From Duganella sp. SG902 (GTDB lineage Bacteria > Pseudomonadota > Gammaproteobacteria > Burkholderiales > Burkholderiaceae_D): a stretch of 64,000 nt of DNA. Position 1 is the first letter of the stretch. Every line of letters begins with the position of its first letter. Below are positions 24,106-32,781 of the stretch, piece by piece. The notes beneath the pieces are model-generated. The model saw nothing but the letters and a program-made list of their open reading frames with translations, made no database searches and had not been told where the DNA came from. Both the position numbers and the translations under genes were made by a program. The stretch spans positions 62,001 to 126,000 of the forward strand of contig NZ_JABMJK010000012.1 in NCBI RefSeq assembly GCF_013376005.1, read 5' to 3'.

Positions 24106-25587
24106 CTACAACAAGCCGCGGAAATCGGTCAGGCGGGCGGCAAAACCACCCAGCAGGACCAGCCCCAGCAGGACCGCGCTGACCAGCACCACCGGATGGC
24201 GCTGGCGCAGCGTGGAGTGCATCTGAGGCGCCAGCAACAGGCCGGATAGCAAAATGGCCAGGATGCTCCAATAAGCATAACGGACATCCGAGGCCACCCC
24301 GACCACAACGTAAGCCAGCAGATACAACTCGCCCGACACCAGCAAGGCCAGCCCGGCGCGGCCGGCGACGCTGCTGCGGCCGTCGCGCGCCATCAACCAG
24401 AAGGCAATACCTGCCGCGACCCAGACGATGGGCCAGCCGAGGAAGTTCTTCTTGATGTAGTCGGCGCGCACTTCGCGCGCCACCTCGGCGGCGCTGGCGC
24501 GGCTCCAGGGATAGACCCACGGCGCCTCGACGCCGCAGCCGGGCGCATAGCGACAGTGTTTTGCCGGCACCAGGAAGAACATTTCGGAATTAAACACACG
24601 CAGGCGATGGTCGAGATAAGCCAGCGGGTGGCTCAGCACGGCATGCATCCATTGCCGACCCAGTTCCTGGCGCGCCGGCGAACCGGTCGGTCCCAGCCGC
24701 TCGGACACCTCGCGGCAATATCCCCACGGGCTGAAGGTATCCCAGAAATACGGGGTATAGCAGCGTTGCACGTCCGCCAGACGCAGTCCGGCGACTGGCG
24801 GCAACACACCGGCATCACCAGACTGGCGGGCGATGCCGGCCATGTCAAATAATTGCAGGGAGTTGACGGCGCCGGAATCCTGCGCGCCGATCACCCGATG
24901 ATTGATGACGCCGGAAATCGCTACTGCCAGCACGGTAATCAGCGCCGACCACAGCACGGTCGCCCACAACTTGCGCTCCGGTTTGTCAAAGAACAGGAAC
25001 AGCAGCAAGGGGCCCAATGCAAACACGGCGTTGGTCCGCACCAGCGCGCCGTAAGCCAGCAGCAACAAGGCCGTCGCCAAGGCCGCCAGCGGCGGACGTC
25101 GCCCTTGCACGCGATACCAGGCCAGCAGGCCGAAACCGGCAATCAATGCCGACGCCATGCCGACGTCTTTCCAGATGCCGCCGTTGTAGAACACCAGTAC
25201 CGGAAAGGCCCCGGCCAGCACCACCAATAAAGCGGTCCGCACGCGGCCAGCGCGCGCCAGGCCGTCCGCCAGCAAGCCCAGGCCCAGCCAGTGCAGCCCC
25301 AAGTGCAGGATCAGCATCGGCGCCGGCCCGTGTATTACGCGGTCCAGCAAAGTCCACAACACCGCCATGACAGGTGGATGCCAGTCCGTATAGATGCCGG
25401 AGCGCACCTCGCCATACTGCAGCCATGAATCGTTGTTCATGGTGCCCGGGTAATGCAGGCCCAGATTGATGAAGAACAGCAGCACCGTCAGCGCGGCCAA
25501 CAGCCCGCTGCGCGCACGCGGGGTGCGCTCAGTCCAGAACTGCGTCAGCAGCGGCCAGCGGCCGCCGCGTTCAGCTACGGTAGGCAT
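24106..25587 (-). CDS. Polytopic membrane protein of the EPS operon, GT-C-like
   Basis: A 493-residue inner-membrane protein with about ten to eleven membrane segments. The early periplasmic loop GTMNNDSWLQYGEVRSGIYTDWHPPV, with acidic and His residues right after the first membrane helix, resembles GT-C glycosyltransferases (ArnT/PMT-like) and the uncharacterised DUF6020 type. A second large loop (about 270-370) holds cysteines (NVRCYTPYFWDTF, AKHCRYAPGCG). It follows the GT2 gene with a 17-base overlap. Together with that GT2, which is of the polyprenyl-phosphate type, it could transfer a lipid-linked sugar in the periplasm. This is inference; I do not recognise a precise family. Confidence 0.6.
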   Translation of the reverse strand: MPTVAERGGRWPLLTQFWTERTPRARSGLLAALTVLLFFINLGLHYPGTMNNDSWLQYGEVRSGIYTDWHPPVMAVLWTLLDRVIHGPAPMLILHLGLHWLGLGLLADGLARAGRVRTALLVVLAGAFPVLVFYNGGIWKDVGMASALIAGFGLLAWYRVQGRRPPLAALATALLLLAYGALVRTNAVFALGPLLLFLFFDKPERKLWATVLWSALITVLAVAISGVINHRVIGAQDSGAVNSLQLFDMAGIARQSGDAGVLPPVAGLRLADVQRCYTPYFWDTFSPWGYCREVSERLGPTGSPARQELGRQWMHAVLSHPLAYLDHRLRVFNSEMFFLVPAKHCRYAPGCGVEAPWVYPWSRASAAEVAREVRADYIKKNFLGWPIVWVAAGIAFWLMARDGRSSVAGRAGLALLVSGELYLLAYVVVGVASDVRYAYWSILAILLSGLLLAPQMHSTLRQRHPVVLVSAVLLGLVLLGGFAARLTDFRGLL

Positions 25588-26548
25588 CCGTGCCCGCCAA
25601 CAGGCTGCGCTCGAACTGCAGGCGCTGCTGGTGACTGAGGGAGTCGAGTATCAATCCGATCGCCAGCAGCACGATGGCGAAGATCTCCAGGCTGGCCGCC
25701 AGCACGGCCAGCGGCACGTGGTAGATGTACTTGTAGGAGAACCAGTCGATCAGCACCGGCACCGCCGACAACACACCCAGCAGGCTGGCCAGCAAGGCCA
25801 GCGAGCCGAAGAACATCAGCGGGCGGTAGTAGCGCAGGATCTGGGCGATGGTGAAGATCACCTTGGCGCCGTCCGACAGCGTGTTGAGCTTGGAAAACGA
25901 GCCGGCCGGGCGATCCTTGTACTCGACCGGGATCTCGACGATGCGGAAGCGCTTGTGCAGCGCGTGCAGGGTCATGTCGGTCTCGATCTGGAAGCCCTCG
26001 ACCAGGATCGGGTAGCTCTTGACGAAGGCGCGGCTGAACACGCGGTAGCCGCTCATGATGTCGACCAGCTTGGCGCTGAACAGGGTGTTCACCGCGTGCT
26101 GCACCAGCGCGTTGCCGAAGCCGTGCAGCGAGCGGGTGTTCTCGCGCGCGTAGTGGCCGCCCGAGTGACGGTCGCCCACCACCATGTCGGCGCGGTTTTC
26201 CACGATCGGCGCGATCAGGTCGCGCGCGCGGCTGGCCGGATAGGTCATGTCGGCGTCGGCCAGCACGTAGACGTCGGCGTCGATGCTGTGGAAGGCGCGG
26301 CGCAAGGCGTTGCCCTTGCCCTGGCGCAGCTCGTCAATCACGCCGCCGGCGTTGCCCAGGCCGGCCAGCACCTCGCGCGCGATGGGGCCGGTCTTGTCCT
26401 TGGAGTTGTTGTTGATGACGTAGATACGGGCTTCCGGCAAATGCGTGGCGAAGTCCCGGATGGTATCGGCGATGGTCAGCTCTTCATTGTAGGCTGGCAG
26501 CACCACGGCGATCCGCGGAACAGCGCTACTGACATTTTCTTTTTGCAT
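25571..26548 (-). CDS. Family 2 glycosyltransferase, polyprenyl-phosphate glycosyltransferase type
   Basis: A 325-residue enzyme with a GT-A domain (IAVVLPAYNEELTIADTIRDF, about 13-33; the DAD-type motif VLADADMTYPASRARDL; DIMSGYRVFSRAFVKS; the ETDMTLHALHKRFRIVEIPVEYKDRPAGSFSKL stretch) and two C-terminal membrane segments (about 240-300). This is the dolichyl/undecaprenyl-phosphate sugar synthase layout (DPM1/GtrB-like), which makes a lipid-phosphate sugar donor for periplasmic transfer. The polytopic protein overlapping its 3' end is the natural partner. Upstream galE is 36 bases away. Confidence 0.9.
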   Translation of the reverse strand: MQKENVSSAVPRIAVVLPAYNEELTIADTIRDFATHLPEARIYVINNNSKDKTGPIAREVLAGLGNAGGVIDELRQGKGNALRRAFHSIDADVYVLADADMTYPASRARDLIAPIVENRADMVVGDRHSGGHYARENTRSLHGFGNALVQHAVNTLFSAKLVDIMSGYRVFSRAFVKSYPILVEGFQIETDMTLHALHKRFRIVEIPVEYKDRPAGSFSKLNTLSDGAKVIFTIAQILRYYRPLMFFGSLALLASLLGVLSAVPVLIDWFSYKYIYHVPLAVLAASLEIFAIVLLAIGLILDSLSHQQRLQFERSLLAGTDAYRS

Positions 26549-26584
26549 TACACCCTCTCGTTCAGTTCATAGTCATGCCGGCGC

Positions 26585-27583
26585 TTAGCCGGCGTGCGAT
26601 TGCCAGCGCCAGGAATCGGCGCACATCTGGTGGATATCCCGCTCGGCCTTCCAGCCCAGCTCGCGCTCGGCCAGCGCCGCGTCGGCGTAGCAGGCGGCGA
26701 TGTCGCCCGGACGGCGCGCCACGATCTGGTACGGCACCGGACGGCCGCTGGCCTGCTCGAACGCGCGCACCATGTCCAGCACGCTGTAGCCGCGGCCGGT
26801 GCCCAGGTTGTAGGTGTACACGCCCGGGCCGCTTTGCAGCTTGTCGATGGTCTTGACGTGGCCCAGCGCCAGGTCGACCACGTGGATGTAGTCGCGCACG
26901 CCGGTGCCGTCCGGGGTCGGGTAGTCGTTGCCGTACACCGACAGCTGCGGGCGGCGCCCCACCGCCACCTGCGCCACGAACGGCAGCAGGTTGTTGGGGA
27001 TGCCGTTCGGGTCTTCGCCGATCAGGCCGCTCTCGTGGGCGCCCACCGGGTTGAAGTAGCGCAGCAGCGCGATGCGCCAGGCGGCGTCCGAGCGCGCCAG
27101 GTCGCGCAGCAACTCCTCCACCATCAGCTTGCTGCGGCCATAGGGGTTGGTCGCGCCCAGCGGGAAGTTTTCCAGGATCGGCACCGAGGCCGGATCGCCG
27201 TACACGGTGGCCGAGGAGCTGAACACGATCGACTTGACGCCGAACTTGGCCATGGTCTCCAGCAGCGCCACGGTGCCGCCGACGTTGTTGTCGTAATAGC
27301 GCAGCGGCTCGGCCACCGACTCGCCCACGGCCTTGAGGCCGGCGAAGTGGATCACCGAGTCGATCTGGTGCTGGCCGAACAGTTGTTCCAGCACTGCGCG
27401 GTCGCGCACGTCGCCCTCCACGAAGGTGTAGCGCTGGCCGCTGATCTGCTCGATGCGCGGCAGCACCGAGGCCTTGGCGTTGCACAGGTTGTCGAGGATG
27501 ACCACCTCGTGGCCGGCCTTGCTCAGCTCGACGCAGGTGTGCGAGCCGATGTAGCCCATGCCGCCCGTTACCAGTATTTTCAT
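26585..27583 (-). CDS. galE: UDP-glucose 4-epimerase
   Basis: Short-chain dehydrogenase family enzyme of 332 residues that interconverts UDP-glucose and UDP-galactose. NAD-binding motif GGMGYIGSHTCVELSKAGHEV (7-27), VVILDNLCNAK, Ser in VFSSSATVYGD and catalytic Tyr-x-x-x-Lys in YGRSKLMVEE, then HESGLIGEDPNGIPNNLLPFVAQVAVGRR, all typical of GalE. Its start overlaps the stop of the upstream glycosyltransferase by ATGA. It supplies UDP-galactose, so galactose (or a derivative) is probably in the repeat unit, which also fits the pyruvyl transferase in the same operon. Confidence 0.97.
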   Translation of the reverse strand: MKILVTGGMGYIGSHTCVELSKAGHEVVILDNLCNAKASVLPRIEQISGQRYTFVEGDVRDRAVLEQLFGQHQIDSVIHFAGLKAVGESVAEPLRYYDNNVGGTVALLETMAKFGVKSIVFSSSATVYGDPASVPILENFPLGATNPYGRSKLMVEELLRDLARSDAAWRIALLRYFNPVGAHESGLIGEDPNGIPNNLLPFVAQVAVGRRPQLSVYGNDYPTPDGTGVRDYIHVVDLALGHVKTIDKLQSGPGVYTYNLGTGRGYSVLDMVRAFEQASGRPVPYQIVARRPGDIAACYADAALAERELGWKAERDIHQMCADSWRWQSHAG

Positions 27584-28728
27584 GACGATGCTCCTTGTTG
27601 TTCAGTCAGTGTGCGGTCGACCAGGCCGAGGAATTGCGGCGCCAGCGCCGACCACAGGTATTTCTTGCCCGACGCGTGCGCCGCCTGCGACACCGCCGGC
27701 AACTGCGCGCGCTGCGCGGCCACGGTGCCGATCACGTTGGCGAAGGCCTGGGCGTCGTAGTCGAAGATCCAGCCGTTGCGGCCGTCGACCACGTAGTCCG
27801 AGTGGGTGCGGATGCGGCTGCCCAGCACCGGCAGCCCGGCCACCAGGTATTCGAACAGCTTGGTGGGCGGGTTGAAGCGCCACCAGATGCGGTCTTCCCA
27901 GATGCAGATGCCGACGTCGGCGTCGGCCAGGTAGCGCGGGATCTCGCTGCCCGGCACCCGTCCCACCACCTGCACGTGCTCGGCGATGCCGAGCTCGGCG
28001 GCGCGCTGGCGGCAATACGCCAGTTGGTCCTCGGCGGCGCCGACGATGGTCAGGGTGGCGTCGTGGCCCTGCTGGCGCGCCAGCGCCAGGCCTTCGAGCA
28101 TGACGTCACGGCCGCGCTCGCGCATCACGGTGCCGGTGTACACCAGCCGCAGCGCGGCAGCGCGGTTGACCTGGGCCAGGAAGCCGAAACGGTCCTCCAC
28201 GCCCATGTAGATCAGTTCGGCGCGCCGTGGATCGACGCCGTGGTTCAACAGGTCTTCCAGGTGGGCCTCGCCGATCGGCATCACCTTGCTGACCCGGTTG
28301 GCGGCCGCGTAGTTCAGGCGCAGCAGCAACCGCGAGGCCAGGCGCTTGATCGGGTGGCGGTAGTCCGGGAAGAAGAAATGGGTGGGATGCTCGTTCCAGT
28401 ACAGCAGGGTCGGCAAGCCCTTGAGGCCGTAGGCGGTGATCGCCAGCTGCGAGCCGAGCAGCACCACCAGGTCGACCGGCTGGCTGCGGCAGAAGCGCGC
28501 GCAGGCGCGCATGAAGCGCAGCTGGTCCAGCACCGACGTGCCCTTGGTGCTGAACACGCGGGTTTCCAGCGGCAGGCCCTCGAATTCCTTTTCAAAGAAG
28601 GCGTTGCGCAGCAGCAGCGTCACGCGGTAGCGCTCGGCCAGCGCCTTGATGCGGTACTTGAAATCCAGGTAACCGGGCTGCCCCTCGTAGAACCAGGTGG
28701 CGATCACGATATGCACAGGCTTCCCCAT
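27580..28728 (-). CDS. Family 4-type glycosyltransferase
   Basis: A 382-residue GT-B glycosyltransferase. The N-terminal half begins KPVHIVIATWFYEGQPGYLDF; the C-terminal nucleotide-sugar-binding half has RLVYTGTVMRERGRDVMLEGL, VQVVGRVPGSEIPRYLADADVGICIW and PPTKLFEYLVAGLPVLGSRI, where the E of KLFEYL is the conserved Glu of GT4 retaining enzymes. I start at ATG 28728, which overlaps the pyruvyl transferase stop by one base; a longer open frame to 29049 lies antisense-free but inside that upstream gene. Donor and acceptor sugars are unknown. Confidence 0.9.
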   Translation of the reverse strand: MGKPVHIVIATWFYEGQPGYLDFKYRIKALAERYRVTLLLRNAFFEKEFEGLPLETRVFSTKGTSVLDQLRFMRACARFCRSQPVDLVVLLGSQLAITAYGLKGLPTLLYWNEHPTHFFFPDYRHPIKRLASRLLLRLNYAAANRVSKVMPIGEAHLEDLLNHGVDPRRAELIYMGVEDRFGFLAQVNRAAALRLVYTGTVMRERGRDVMLEGLALARQQGHDATLTIVGAAEDQLAYCRQRAAELGIAEHVQVVGRVPGSEIPRYLADADVGICIWEDRIWWRFNPPTKLFEYLVAGLPVLGSRIRTHSDYVVDGRNGWIFDYDAQAFANVIGTVAAQRAQLPAVSQAAHASGKKYLWSALAPQFLGLVDRTLTEQQGASS

Positions 28729-29750
28729 CAGGCCACCGCAGCCGCTTCCTGCTGGCCGACCTTGGCCACCGCGTCGTCGAAGTCGCGCGCGAACACGGCG
28801 ATCTCGGACGGATGCGTCCAGGCCTGGTGGAAGGTGGAGATTTTGCCGTAGTCGTTGTCCAGCACCACGTGCGGCTTGTTGAGCAGCAGGCACAGGATGT
28901 GGGCGTGCAGGCGGTCGGTCAGCACCACCTTGCCCTGCGACAGCAGGCGAATGCCGCGCTGCAGGCGCGCCTGCGCGGTCATGTTGGCCAGGCCCACCAT
29001 CAGCTTGCGGCCGACGGCGTGGCGGTTCCAGCGCGTGTTGAACTTGCACAGCTGGTTGGACAGCTTTTGTTCGAACCAGTCCGACGCCAGCCAGTCGTCG
29101 CTTAGCCAGCGGCCCGGCAGGCGCTCCAACGGCAGGTGGCGCACCGCGCCGGCGCCGGCCGCCTCGATGTCGGTGCGTGCCAGCACGAAACCGTCGGACT
29201 GCGGACGCTGCGGCGTCACCGCGCCGATGAAGAAGGCCATGTCGGGGGACAGGTGGATGGCGCAGCTGTCGCCGAAGTATTCGCGCGCCTGGCGGTCCGA
29301 GACCTGATCACGCGTGAGCAGCACGAACTGGCCGTGCTCGCGGATAGCCTGCTGCGTTTCAGCGATATTGGCGGGGTTGTCAAAGCGCACGGTCTGCGGG
29401 AACTGCAACATGCGGCAGCCCTTGAGCTCGCGCAGCGCCTTGAGACGCAGCTTATGCGGTTCCGGCCAGCGGTCGCCAAAATTGCCGCCGCCGTGGAACA
29501 GCACCAGGCCGTCGTTGCCGATCACGCGCCTGATCAATGCAGGATCGAAGGCTTCGTGCCAGCAGATGTATTCGATGCTGGCGCCGCGCTGCTGCAGGTA
29601 GGCGATCTGGCCCAGCCAGATATAGGAGTCGCCGGCGTTGGCGTGGTGGGGAAAGTCGATGACGGCCACCTTCTGGCCAGGCTGGATGTAACGATCCAGC
29701 ACCTCGCCGGCATTTTTTTGCAACTGAGAAATTAATTCCATCTGTTTCAT
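28728..29750 (-). CDS. Polysaccharide pyruvyl transferase family protein
   Basis: A 340-residue enzyme that adds pyruvate ketals to sugars of an exopolysaccharide, using phosphoenolpyruvate. Features: VAVIDFPHHANAGDSYIWLGQ (about 28-48), the family loop GLVLFHGGGNFGDRWPEPHKLR, LQFPQTVRFDN and the C-terminal VVLTDRLHAHILCLLLNKPHVVLDNDYGKISTF with the conserved DRLHAH motif. This matches CsaB/WcaK/EpsO-like proteins. It is the first gene of a six-gene EPS operon. AGGA precedes ATG 29750; the Met at position 4 is an alternative start. The leader upstream is long (see 29751-30216). Confidence 0.93.
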   Translation of the reverse strand: MKQMELISQLQKNAGEVLDRYIQPGQKVAVIDFPHHANAGDSYIWLGQIAYLQQRGASIEYICWHEAFDPALIRRVIGNDGLVLFHGGGNFGDRWPEPHKLRLKALRELKGCRMLQFPQTVRFDNPANIAETQQAIREHGQFVLLTRDQVSDRQAREYFGDSCAIHLSPDMAFFIGAVTPQRPQSDGFVLARTDIEAAGAGAVRHLPLERLPGRWLSDDWLASDWFEQKLSNQLCKFNTRWNRHAVGRKLMVGLANMTAQARLQRGIRLLSQGKVVLTDRLHAHILCLLLNKPHVVLDNDYGKISTFHQAWTHPSEIAVFARDFDDAVAKVGQQEAAAVA

Positions 29751-30063
29751 ACTTGTTTATCCTGTGATTTCTGCAGTTATCCACACACGCGCCATCCGTC
29801 CCCGCGCACAGGCGAGGCGGACGCGGGCTTTCCCGGCCATGCCCAACGCCCGGTTGTACTGGTCCAACGGGAAATGGCCTCCCAGCCACGCAGAAACTCA
29901 GCAAGACCCTCACGCGCCGGCCCGTGCCGGCCGGACAGCGGCCGCCCACGGCGGACGGCATGCCGGCGGCCAAGGCGCCCGCCCGCTGTCGCGTTGACCA
30001 GGCCCGACTGCGCAAGACATGCGGTTTCTGTCATCCCACCGGCGATCGCTGGTCACTGCCGAT

Positions 30064-30092
30064 AGTATCGCCGCTACCCACGGCATGGTCAA
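30064..30092 (-). promoter_or_regulatory. Sigma-70-like promoter for the pyruvyl transferase operon
   Basis: On the minus strand TTGACC (30092-30087), a 17-base spacer and GATACT (30069-30064). The sequence upstream reads TTTCGATTGACC, identical over 12 bases to the flippase promoter at 55119-55147, which also has the same spacer length and the same -10. Transcription would start about 300 bases before the gene. Confidence 0.5.
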
Positions 30093-30177
30093 TCGAAATG
30101 TTGCCCAAACGTCCATGTTCATGGCGCAGGCATTGCGGAGGGGAAATTAAGTGCGCGCGAGGCGCTGGCGGAAGGAG

Positions 30178-30204
30178 AAAACCCGGCCGCGCAAGGCGGC
30201 CGGG
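30178..30204 (-). terminator. Intrinsic terminator of the first glycoside hydrolase gene
   Basis: On the minus strand CCCGGCCGC-CTTGC-GCGGCCGGG followed by TTTT. A perfect nine-pair stem begins 12 bases beyond the hydrolase stop codon at 30217. Confidence 0.85.
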
Positions 30205-30216
30205 CGGGTCGGACAA

Positions 30217-32559
30217 TTAAGGCGCGACGATTTCAAAGTAGGTGGTCGGGCCGTGCGACAGCTTGGACGTATCCAGCGTGAAGCTCAGCGTGCCGCCGCT
30301 CACGGTGGAGGCGATCAGGTCCTTGCGCACGCCGTTCAGGGTGTTGGAGTACACCTTGAGCGTGCCGGCGTTGCTGTTGGTCAGCGTCAGGTTGACGTTG
30401 CCGGTCTTGATCAGGACCGGGCCGGTGCCGTTGTCCAGCATGGTGGTCTCGTTGGCGTCCGAGAATTTCATGTTGGTGTTCCGGGCGTCGGTGGCAAAGA
30501 TCACCAGCATGCGCTTGCTGGTGCCGATCGGCTGGCCATCCATCGACGAGACCGACACCAGGGCCGGGCCGCTGGCGGTGTTGACGCGCAGGCTGCCAAT
30601 CGTCAGCGCTTCCGGCGTGGCGAACACCACCCCCTCGGTGCGCGGGGTCTTGACGATCATGCGCTTGCGGGAGGCGTCCACGTTGAGCTGGCCGCTATCG
30701 CTCTGGAACACGCCGGAGACCACGTTGTCGCGCGCATTGGTGATGTCAAACAGGTGCGGTGCGTTGCCGGTCCCGGTGGCGGCCTTGCGCATACTGGTCA
30801 CGCGGTTGTTGAACACGTCCAGGTCCCAGTTGCCGGTGGCGCTGGACTCGGCCGGGGCCACCCATGGTGTGTTCGTGGTCGGGGCCGACAGCAGCGTCGA
30901 CGAGGCCGAGTCAAGTGGCGTCTTGGCCAGCGCCGGGTCGAGGCTCGGGTTGTAGATCACCTTCAACTGGTAGTTGTTGGGAATCAGTTCCGCGTCGTAC
31001 AGGTTGCGGCCGGCGGCGGTGCCGTTGTAGTCGATGCCGATCTGGCTGATCATGCTGATGCGGCGCATGTCAAAGTTGACGTTGGTGTATGGGGTGCTCA
31101 CGTCCACGTTGGCCGGCGTCATCTTGATCGCATAGCGGCGGCGCGCCGGCGACACGTCGCCGCGCAGGAACAGCAGCGCCGCCAGCGTTTCATTGGCGCG
31201 CTGGATCGGGTCGGGACCGACCATGTAGGGATAGATACGGTCCTTGCGGCCGCTACCCTCGTCATAGCCCAGGATGACGGCTCCGGTGTGCTGCGAGATC
31301 ATGCTCCATTGCTGGAACGCGGCCACTGCCGGCAACGCCAGGCCGGTTTCGCGCCGGAACTTGTTCCAGAAGATCTGGCCATACTCCGACACCGTAAACG
31401 CCTTGCCATACACACGGCTGGTGCTCAGGTCGACGATGTACTGTCCCCAGGTGGCCAGCATGCTGTCCTGGCTGCCTACCGAGCCGGGGTCGGTGAAGTT
31501 GCTAGGCGCGCCGGCGAAATAACTATGCATGTCGATCCAGTCGAACTGGGCGCGCGACGCGGTTGACTGCGCGGACACCCACGCGTCGTAGGCCGTGACC
31601 AAGCCCTTGTAGCCGTAGTTCGGAAGGTCCTGGCGCAGATAGGCGGTCATCCAGTCGGCGGTGGATTTCTCCAGCTCGGTCAGGAAGCGCAGGGTGTCAG
31701 CCATGCGCGGGGTCGAGCCGGCCGAGAGGGAGGCCAGCGCCACCGTGTTGGCCTCGATGGTCTCGGTCGATTTCAGCTCGGTCTTCCAGGTGGTGGCCAT
31801 CGCGCTGGTGGTGCCGTATTTCTTTTTCAGCCAGGCGTTGAACAATGGCGTCAAGCCTGGCGAGAAGCCATAGCGGTTGACGAAGATGCTGCCCCCCTCG
31901 TTGACCAGGATCAGGCCCGCGAGCGCGGGGTCCTTCAGCAGGCTCGTGCCGGTGTACGGGTTGATCGAGGCGAACAGCTTGTCGACCATCTTCTTCCAGT
32001 GCGCCTGGGCTTCCGGATCGAAGAACACGCGCTTCGTGAGGTACTTGGAATCGATCCAGCGCTTGGTGATGTTGCCGTAGCCGCCATTGCCGGACGTGAT
32101 CACGTCCATGATGTAATAGATGCCGTTTTTTTTCATCTGCGCCAGCAGGTAATACAGATTGTCCAGCTGGGTAGGATTGAAGTCGAAGTCGCTCAGTCGG
32201 TTATCCATGAGGATGGAGTCGACAAAATGCAGGCGCACCATGTTATAGCCGTGCAACCGCCACTGTTGGATGTACAGGTCGGTCTTGGCCTTGGAGGGAA
32301 TGCCACCGGTGGCCGGATCGAAGCCCGACGAGGCCATCAGGAAACGCTTGGGCACGGTGGGTGCGCTGGCGACGGCGAACTGGCCGTTTTTGACGATCAG
32401 CGGGCTGGTGATGGCCACGGCCGGCGGCGCCAGCGAGGAAAAGTCGAGAATGCTACCAGAGCTGATCTGCAACGATACGTCTTTGACAGGAGCCCAGGTA
32501 TCCTGCGCAAAACTGACAAGTGGTAATGCTGCCAGCAATAGCGACGCGATTTTATTCAT
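30217..32559 (-). CDS. Exported clan-A (GH5-like) glycoside hydrolase, copy 1
   Basis: A 780-residue secreted protein with signal peptide (MNKIASLLLAALPLVSFA). The N-terminal two thirds form a GH clan-A TIM barrel: DLYIQQWRLHGYNMVRLHF (beta-2 region), LILVNEGG with the predicted acid/base Glu221 on strand 4, FDWIDMHSYFAG, and FTVSEYGQIFWN with the predicted nucleophile Glu392 on strand 7. The C-terminal part (about 560-780) is beta-rich and ends GPTTYFEIVAP. Both catalytic glutamates are in place, so an active enzyme is likely. It stands in its own unit, with promoter candidate and terminator, next to the EPS operon, and has a paralogue inside that operon. An EPS-trimming or -releasing role is inferred. 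Confidence 0.82.
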   Translation of the reverse strand: MNKIASLLLAALPLVSFAQDTWAPVKDVSLQISSGSILDFSSLAPPAVAITSPLIVKNGQFAVASAPTVPKRFLMASSGFDPATGGIPSKAKTDLYIQQWRLHGYNMVRLHFVDSILMDNRLSDFDFNPTQLDNLYYLLAQMKKNGIYYIMDVITSGNGGYGNITKRWIDSKYLTKRVFFDPEAQAHWKKMVDKLFASINPYTGTSLLKDPALAGLILVNEGGSIFVNRYGFSPGLTPLFNAWLKKKYGTTSAMATTWKTELKSTETIEANTVALASLSAGSTPRMADTLRFLTELEKSTADWMTAYLRQDLPNYGYKGLVTAYDAWVSAQSTASRAQFDWIDMHSYFAGAPSNFTDPGSVGSQDSMLATWGQYIVDLSTSRVYGKAFTVSEYGQIFWNKFRRETGLALPAVAAFQQWSMISQHTGAVILGYDEGSGRKDRIYPYMVGPDPIQRANETLAALLFLRGDVSPARRRYAIKMTPANVDVSTPYTNVNFDMRRISMISQIGIDYNGTAAGRNLYDAELIPNNYQLKVIYNPSLDPALAKTPLDSASSTLLSAPTTNTPWVAPAESSATGNWDLDVFNNRVTSMRKAATGTGNAPHLFDITNARDNVVSGVFQSDSGQLNVDASRKRMIVKTPRTEGVVFATPEALTIGSLRVNTASGPALVSVSSMDGQPIGTSKRMLVIFATDARNTNMKFSDANETTMLDNGTGPVLIKTGNVNLTLTNSNAGTLKVYSNTLNGVRKDLIASTVSGGTLSFTLDTSKLSHGPTTYFEIVAP

Positions 32560-32745
32560 TTAAAACTCCTGTTTCGAAGTAGCGGGAAACGCCGTGCGAA
32601 GCCGCGCCGTCATTTCGAGTCATGCTGTGAACGTTGGGACGTGGGACTGAATGTTTTTTTTTAGGGCCCGGACTGGGCAAGTAAATCGAGTTTACATCCA
32701 ATTTTCGGCAATAACCAGCGAAGAATTACTTATATCCGGGCCGCA

Positions 32746-32775
32746 ACTATACTTATAAACAATGATACAAATCAA
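32746..32775 (-). promoter_or_regulatory. Promoter candidate for the first glycoside hydrolase gene
   Basis: On the minus strand TTGATT (32775-32770), an 18-base spacer and TATAGT (32751-32746), in an AT-rich stretch. The resulting leader is about 180 bases. Overlapping alternatives in the same stretch (TATAAG, GTATAG) make the precise site uncertain. Confidence 0.4.
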
Positions 32776-32781
32776 ACAGGG

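Larger units (their letters stand above)
29751..30216. other. Intergenic leader of the pyruvyl transferase operon
   Basis: About 470 bases without a gene I can support. On the minus strand it holds a promoter candidate at 30064-30092, a leader of about 300 bases, and at the right end the terminator of the neighbouring hydrolase gene. A 46-codon open stretch ending TAA at 29757 (HFPLDQYNRALGMAGKARV in its middle) has coding-like third-position GC but is preceded by TGA in frame, so it could be a gene remnant. I saw no c-di-GMP riboswitch core and no JUMPstart/ops element. Confidence 0.5.

Noticed and set aside
29751..30063. c-di-GMP (GEMM) riboswitch or ops/JUMPstart element in the EPS leader
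   Set aside because: The conserved GEMM core (GGGACGCAAAGCC-like) and GGCGGTAGCGTG are not present on the transcribed strand.
29910..30122. 70-codon minus-strand ORF in the pyruvyl transferase leader
   Set aside because: No Shine-Dalgarno, no family resemblance, and it overlaps the predicted promoter.
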